IMG/VR virus record: IMGVR_UViG_3300024343_000146
Span: 1 to 20,141 of that record
Source of the DNA: a virus
Strand: one strand, 5' to 3'
Length of the DNA stretch: 20,141 nt
A program made the position numbers and the translations under genes. Under the pieces are notes generated by a model. It did not search any database and had not been told where the DNA came from. It worked only from the letters and a program-made list of their open reading frames with translations. Below are positions 16,681 to 20,141 of this stretch, piece by piece; positions within the stretch are counted from its first letter, which is position 1, and each line of letters starts with the position of its first letter.

Positions 16681-16697
16681 TATAAATATAGCATATG
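16681..16697 (+). promoter_or_regulatory. Late promoter and start of the first fibre gene (duplicated 17-base block)
   Basis: An exact TATAAATA at 16681-16688 is followed by TAGCAT and the ATG at 16695. The whole 17-base block TATAAATATAGCATATG is identical to that at 18287-18303 before the second fibre gene. It lies in the 19-base gap after the gp7-position gene. Confidence 0.75.
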
Positions 16698-18230
16698 CCT
16701 GACGTAAAATTTTCACAGCTCACGCCAATAACTGCAGCGCAATCCGCTGACTATATACCAATTGTTGATGTTTCTGACCCTCTTATGTCAGAAAATGGAA
16801 GCAACGCAGTCATAAGTATTGGTGACCTTACATCTTCGCTGTTTGATGGCATGGCAAACGGCTCTATAAGCATCTCTAAACTACAAGCAAATCCAACCTT
16901 TACTGGAAACGTCACTCTGCCAAGCACGACGTCCATTGGTGAAGTAGGCGCAACCGAAATTGGTTTTTTATCTGGATTACGCAACAACATACAGTATCAG
17001 TTAGACAACCCATTTTTTCCAGTTCCTGGCACACTAACGATTGGACCTGGAACGACAACAAACGCGCCGCTTAGATTAATGGCTGGTACAAACCTAGCAA
17101 CTCCAGTCTCTGGAAGCGTTGAGTTTGACGGCACAAACTTGTACTACACAAATAGTACCCCCGCGCGCCAAATATTGGCTACTAAAACCTATGTAGACGC
17201 AGCAGTATCAAGTATAATAGACGGCGCGCCTGATCTTTTAAACACGCTTAACGAAATATCGATAGCACTCACTGCTAAGGCTCCTTTAGCCAGCCCAACC
17301 TTTACGGGAACAGTAACTCTACCAACTGGTACAGTCACAAGCGACATGATTGTAAACAGCACAATTGTTAATGCAGACATTAGTCTAACCGCAGCAATTG
17401 CAGGCACAAAGATTAGTCCAAATTTTGGATCAGGAAACGTTATCACTACTGGATCACTTACCGTTGGTGACGACGCTCAGTTTACAAGCCGTATTGGAAC
17501 AACCGACGTCACTCCACAATCTCAAGTGATTGGTGCGAGTGACAACGCCGGAGCTCTCTTTGGGCGCTTTTCAAACGACGGCGCGTCGTCACGACACAGT
17601 TTCATAAAGTCTCGCTCGACAACAAAGGGCGCCCACTCCATAGTATTTGCCGGCGACGACTTGGGCATGATCGTCGCTGGCGGCTCGGACGGAGTAAAAA
17701 TAGTCGAAGCGACTCGAATACACTCAGAAGTTGACGCCGCAGTCGCAGTAGCTGGAGGCTCATTTGTTGTTGGAAAGCGTTATCGTATAGTGGCTCTTGG
17801 AAACACCGTTTGGGCTGCTGTTGGATGGGTCGCTGTTCCGCCAGCAACAAACCCGGCAGTTGGAGACTTTTTTACAGCAACCGCGTCTGGTACAGTTAGT
17901 ACAGGAACTGCGAGCGAGGAGCCAAAACTTGATGTTATGCCAGGCCGCTTGATATTCAGTACAACTGGTAGAGGAGCAGCTACTGTCACCGCACGCATGC
18001 ATATCAACAGCGACGGCAACGTTGGCATCAATACAACCACGGTTGATCCAAGTTGTTTGCTTCAGCTGACAAGCACGGCTAAAGGATTTCGACCACCAGC
18101 AATGACGACGTCTCAGCGCAACCTTATTACTTCGCCAATCGCCGGCCTAATGATTTACAACAGCAGCACTAATAAATTAAACTTTTATAACGGGAATGCA
18201 TGGGAAGCAGTAACTTCAACACCCGCGTAA
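16695..18230 (+). CDS. Tail fibre protein 1
   Basis: This is a 511-residue fibre-like protein. The N-terminus (VKFSQLTPITAAQSADYIPI) shares a short attachment-type domain with the next two genes. Residues 67-105 hold a beta-cassette plus helix unit (PTFTGNVTLPSTTSIG, then EIGFLSGLRNNIQYQL), and 195-213 repeat the cassette. ATKTYVDAAVSSIIDGAPDL (162-181) is a coiled-coil motif common in trimeric fibres. Residues 354-407 match a small domain seen in phage fibres (GGSFVVGKRYRIVALGNTVW, VGDFFTATASGTVSTGTA). The C-terminus has the fibre motif MHINSDGNVGINT, GFRPPAMTTSQRNLI and GLMIYNSSTNKLNFYNGNAW. The low-complexity, modular build fits a trimeric receptor-binding fibre or fibre segment attached to the baseplate rim. 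The exact equivalent of T4 gp10, gp11, gp12 or long-fibre proteins cannot be assigned. Confidence 0.82.
   Translation: MPDVKFSQLTPITAAQSADYIPIVDVSDPLMSENGSNAVISIGDLTSSLFDGMANGSISISKLQANPTFTGNVTLPSTTSIGEVGATEIGFLSGLRNNIQYQLDNPFFPVPGTLTIGPGTTTNAPLRLMAGTNLATPVSGSVEFDGTNLYYTNSTPARQILATKTYVDAAVSSIIDGAPDLLNTLNEISIALTAKAPLASPTFTGTVTLPTGTVTSDMIVNSTIVNADISLTAAIAGTKISPNFGSGNVITTGSLTVGDDAQFTSRIGTTDVTPQSQVIGASDNAGALFGRFSNDGASSRHSFIKSRSTTKGAHSIVFAGDDLGMIVAGGSDGVKIVEATRIHSEVDAAVAVAGGSFVVGKRYRIVALGNTVWAAVGWVAVPPATNPAVGDFFTATASGTVSTGTASEEPKLDVMPGRLIFSTTGRGAATVTARMHINSDGNVGINTTTVDPSCLLQLTSTAKGFRPPAMTTSQRNLITSPIAGLMIYNSSTNKLNFYNGNAWEAVTSTPA
16893..17009 (+). repeat. Fibre cassette-plus-helix unit, copy in fibre 1
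   Basis: This encodes residues 67-105 of fibre 1. It aligns without gaps to residues 72-110 of fibre 3 (19934-20050), with 25 of 39 residues identical by my count. It marks divergent copies of one building block. Confidence 0.7.
17277..17333 (+). repeat. Fibre beta-cassette, second copy in fibre 1
   Basis: This encodes KAPLASPTFTGTVTLPTGT. Sixteen of 19 residues match the cassette at 19147-19203 in fibre 2, while many codons differ at third positions. The two copies are therefore old or under selection for protein sequence. Confidence 0.7.
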
Positions 18231-18300
18231 TTCTATAAAATACCAAAGAGAGACTCCCTATTAGCAATTAACCGCTAAATAACTATTATAAATATAGCAT
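18231..18300 (+). other. 70-base gap between fibres 1 and 2
   Basis: This is the longest intergenic gap in the window. It holds TATAAAATA near its start (18234-18242), a five-base inverted repeat TTAGC/GCTAA with an eight-base loop (18261-18265 and 18274-18278), and the late promoter at its end. The hairpin is too weak and lacks a T run, so I do not call a terminator. Confidence 0.5.
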
Positions 18301-18303
18301 ATG
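18287..18303 (+). promoter_or_regulatory. Late promoter and start of the second fibre gene (duplicated 17-base block)
   Basis: An exact TATAAATA at 18287-18294 plus TAGCAT comes directly before the ATG at 18301. It is identical over 17 bases to the block at 16681-16697, so the fibre gene appears to have been copied with its promoter. Confidence 0.75.
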
Positions 18304-19707
18304 GCTACAGTAAAAATTTCGCAGTTAAATGAGTTAAGCAACCCTACGCAAGTAACTGCGGGTGACCTACTGCATATTATTAACATAGAAGAATATTCGC
18401 AAAATTATCCGGCTGGCACAAACAAAAGAATCAAGGCAATAACACTTGCAAACGGTCTTGCTGGACTAGCAACTACTATTCCTCCAGTAATACAGTCAGC
18501 GCTAGACAGCAAGGTGTCACTTGAAAATTTTAATAATGCCGGACTAAAAATTGCTGCGCCAGTCGCTGCAGCGACTACAACAGGTATAAACCTAGCCAGC
18601 ACGCTAAATGGAGTCTTTATAGACGGCGTACAACTCGCTGTTAATGATCGCCTGCTTGTAAAAGATCAAACATTAAATAAATTTAACGGCATCTATGTAG
18701 TAAACGCTGGTGTGCCTACACGAGCAACTGACTTTGACACAATAACAGAAATTAACGGCGGCTATGTGCTTGTAAATGGAGGAGACACCCAAAGGGGCGC
18801 AGGATTTGCAGTAACTACTACAGTCGCGGTGGTTGACACCGATCCGATTGTATTTACTCAATTTACTTCCGCGGCTACAAATATCAACAAGGCTTCTATA
18901 GGTCTTGGTCAAGTTAATAACACGAGTGACCTCAATAAGCCGCTGTCGACAGCAACAATTGCTGCTCTAGCCCTCAAGCAAGGCACAATAACAGGTGCGG
19001 CATCAACAATAACCACGGACAACCTTGCTATCAATCGCGCACTAGTTTCGAGTAGCGGTGGTAAAGTAGCAGTAAGCGCGATAACAAGCACCGAGTTAGG
19101 ACGTCTTGGCGGCATCTCTGGCAACGTTCAAACTTTGTTGGATGCAAAGGCTCCAATCAACAACCCCACATTTACTGGAACTGTAACGCTACCAACAGGA
19201 ACAACGATCGGAGGAGCCCCAGTTGCCCTCATTCCGCCCGGTGCAGTTATGGCTTTTGCAATGCAAACGGCACCAAGCGGGTGGCTGCCTTGTGACGGCC
19301 GTCGCATAAGTCGCACAAACCCACTCTATGCGCCTCTCTTTGCTGCAATTGGTACCATATACGGCGCAGGAAACGGCTCTACAAATTTTGACATTCCAGA
19401 CCTTCGCGGGTATTTTGTTCGTGGCTGGGACGACGGCCGCAGCGTTGACGATGGACGGGCGTTTGGATCAAATCAGGCCGACGCTTTACAAAATATTACA
19501 GGCAAAATAAATTTAAACACAAATGCTGGTCTTGCGGCAAGTTTTAGTGGCGCTTTTTACTCTGAAGAAGGCAGTACTTCAACACAAGTTCGATTTGGAG
19601 AAGGAGGAGTACCTGGTGACTATACGTTTGATGCGTCACGTGTCGCCAGAACTTCAACGGAAACTCGCCCTAAAAACATCGCGATGCTCTATTGCATTAA
19701 ACTATAA
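18301..19707 (+). CDS. Tail fibre protein 2 with phage tail collar domain
   Basis: This is a 468-residue protein. It begins with the shared N-terminal domain (MATVKISQLNELSNPTQVTA, then GDLLHIINI). Residues 78-190 carry a domain frequent in phage fibres: NGVFIDGVQLAVNDRLLVKD, FNGIYVVNAGVPTRATDFDT. GLGQVNNTSDLNKPLSTAT (201-219) is a repeat motif of long fibres. The helix motif ELGRLGGISGNVQTLLDAK (265-283) leads into a beta-cassette. Residues 311-372 are a clear phage tail collar domain: PPGAVMAFAMQTAPSGWLPC, DGRRISRTNPLYAPLFAAIG, TNFDIPDLRGYFVRG. The ending RPKNIAMLYCIKL is the usual collar-fibre C-terminus. Such domains occur in T4 gp12 short tail fibres and many phage and prophage fibres, where the C-terminal part binds the receptor. 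The protein likely trimerises and sits at the baseplate edge. It has its own late promoter. Confidence 0.9.
   Translation: MATVKISQLNELSNPTQVTAGDLLHIINIEEYSQNYPAGTNKRIKAITLANGLAGLATTIPPVIQSALDSKVSLENFNNAGLKIAAPVAAATTTGINLASTLNGVFIDGVQLAVNDRLLVKDQTLNKFNGIYVVNAGVPTRATDFDTITEINGGYVLVNGGDTQRGAGFAVTTTVAVVDTDPIVFTQFTSAATNINKASIGLGQVNNTSDLNKPLSTATIAALALKQGTITGAASTITTDNLAINRALVSSSGGKVAVSAITSTELGRLGGISGNVQTLLDAKAPINNPTFTGTVTLPTGTTIGGAPVALIPPGAVMAFAMQTAPSGWLPCDGRRISRTNPLYAPLFAAIGTIYGAGNGSTNFDIPDLRGYFVRGWDDGRSVDDGRAFGSNQADALQNITGKINLNTNAGLAASFSGAFYSEEGSTSTQVRFGEGGVPGDYTFDASRVARTSTETRPKNIAMLYCIKL
19093..19212 (+). repeat. Helix-plus-cassette unit in fibre 2 (reversed order)
   Basis: This encodes residues 265-304. 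The helix motif ELGRLGGISGNVQTLL comes before the cassette PTFTGTVTLPTGTTIG, whereas in fibres 1 and 3 the cassette comes before the helix. Confidence 0.65.
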
Positions 19708-19720
19708 TAACTAAAGATCT

Positions 19721-20141
19721 ATGCCATTTAAAATTTCAGAACTTACTCCCAGTCTCTCAATCACAGCCAATGATCTTATACAGATTATTGATGTTGATGA
19801 CGGCACCATGGGAGCCAGCGGCACAAACAGAAGCGTGACAGCCGGAGTTGCGGCAAACGAAATTGCCGATCTTATTACAAGCGTGCCGTCTATTGTAGCG
19901 ACAGCCTTATCCACAAAGGCAGATATCAACGGCCCTACTTTTTTAGGAACTGTCACTCTTCCAACCACGACTTCTATTGGGCCTGTAAACAGCGCTGAAA
20001 TTGGACGCCTCAGTGGAGTTACAAGCAATATCCAAACACAATTAAATAGCAAATTATCTACATCAAGTCCAAGTTTTAGTAATACTGCGGTATTTTCAAA
20101 TTCTTCTGCCAATTCACTAACAGTTGGGGCGCTACACTGCA
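19721..20141 (+). CDS. Tail fibre protein 3, N-terminal part (cut by window end)
   Basis: This frame runs off the window; 140 residues are visible. It opens with MPFKISELTPSLSITANDLI and QIIDVDDG, the same N-terminal type as the two fibre genes before it. GPTFLGTVTLPTTTSIG (71-87) is followed by EIGRLSGVTSNIQTQLNSK (93-111), close to the unit in fibre 1. After that the Ser/Asn-rich SSPSFSNTAVFSNSSANSLT resembles fibre linker sequence. It starts 13 bases after the fibre 2 stop. Unlike fibres 1 and 2 it has no exact late octamer upstream (only TATAATAA near 19703), so it may depend on the fibre 2 transcript. The receptor-binding end is not visible. Confidence 0.82.
   Translation, partial: MPFKISELTPSLSITANDLIQIIDVDDGTMGASGTNRSVTAGVAANEIADLITSVPSIVATALSTKADINGPTFLGTVTLPTTTSIGPVNSAEIGRLSGVTSNIQTQLNSKLSTSSPSFSNTAVFSNSSANSLTVGALHC
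19934..20050 (+). repeat. Fibre cassette-plus-helix unit, copy in fibre 3
   Basis: This encodes residues 72-110 of fibre 3. It is the closest relative in the window of the unit at 16893-17009. Confidence 0.7.

Noticed and set aside
18261-18278. Inverted repeat TTAGC/GCTAA as a terminator
   Set aside because: The stem is only five pairs, AT-rich, and not followed by a T run.
19703-19710. TATAATAA before fibre 3 as a late promoter
   Set aside because: Two mismatches to the octamer, overlaps the fibre 2 stop codon, and the spacing of 10 bases does not fit the pattern.

Overview
The window is a 20 kb piece of the late structural region of a T4-like contractile-tailed phage (myovirus). Almost every gene is a tail baseplate, baseplate-hub, head-completion or tail-fibre gene. 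The sequence is AT-rich, genes are packed with 0-70 bases between them or small overlaps, and the exact T4-type late promoter octamer TATAAATA occurs five times. The protein types (cassette-built collar fibres, gp26-like protein with paired cysteines, gp2-like protein, long gp53) resemble those of T4-like phages from marine or freshwater bacteria. The host cannot be named from this window.

Layout: two divergent blocks meet at about 2285-2296. The leftward block (2284 down to 1) reads gp4 head-completion nuclease, gp2-like DNA-end protector, a gp19/gp54-family tube protein, and a gp26-like hub/baseplate protein cut by the window start. The rightward block (2297 to the end) reads gp48 tube cap, gp53 wedge, a gp27-type hub protein fused to a GH73-like glucosaminidase, a stand-alone gp5 OB-fold protein, an M15-like zinc peptidase, a gp5C/VgrG-like needle with a His-x-His tip, a 922-residue protein of unknown role, gp25, gp6, a 1066-residue gp7-position protein, and three tail-fibre genes in tandem. 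The second fibre gene carries a phage tail collar domain and the third is cut by the window end.

How it fits together: gp48 and the gp19/gp54-like protein would join the baseplate to the tail tube. The hub, OB protein, peptidase and needle would form the central cell-puncturing device. gp53, gp25, gp6 and the gp7-position protein would form the wedges that trigger sheath contraction. The fibres would recognise the host. gp2 and gp4 finish the DNA-filled head before it joins the tail.

The most unusual points are: (1) T4 gp5 is broken into separate proteins, and its lysozyme is replaced by a GH73 domain fused to the hub plus a separate M15 peptidase; (2) all five exact late-promoter octamers end only 4-6 bases before a start codon, predicting leaderless or nearly leaderless late mRNAs; (3) convincing Shine-Dalgarno sequences are missing, while T stands directly before ATG in 15 of 17 starts. 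No tRNA, rRNA, CRISPR array, insertion sequence or convincing terminator was seen, and no gene-free stretch exceeds 70 bases.
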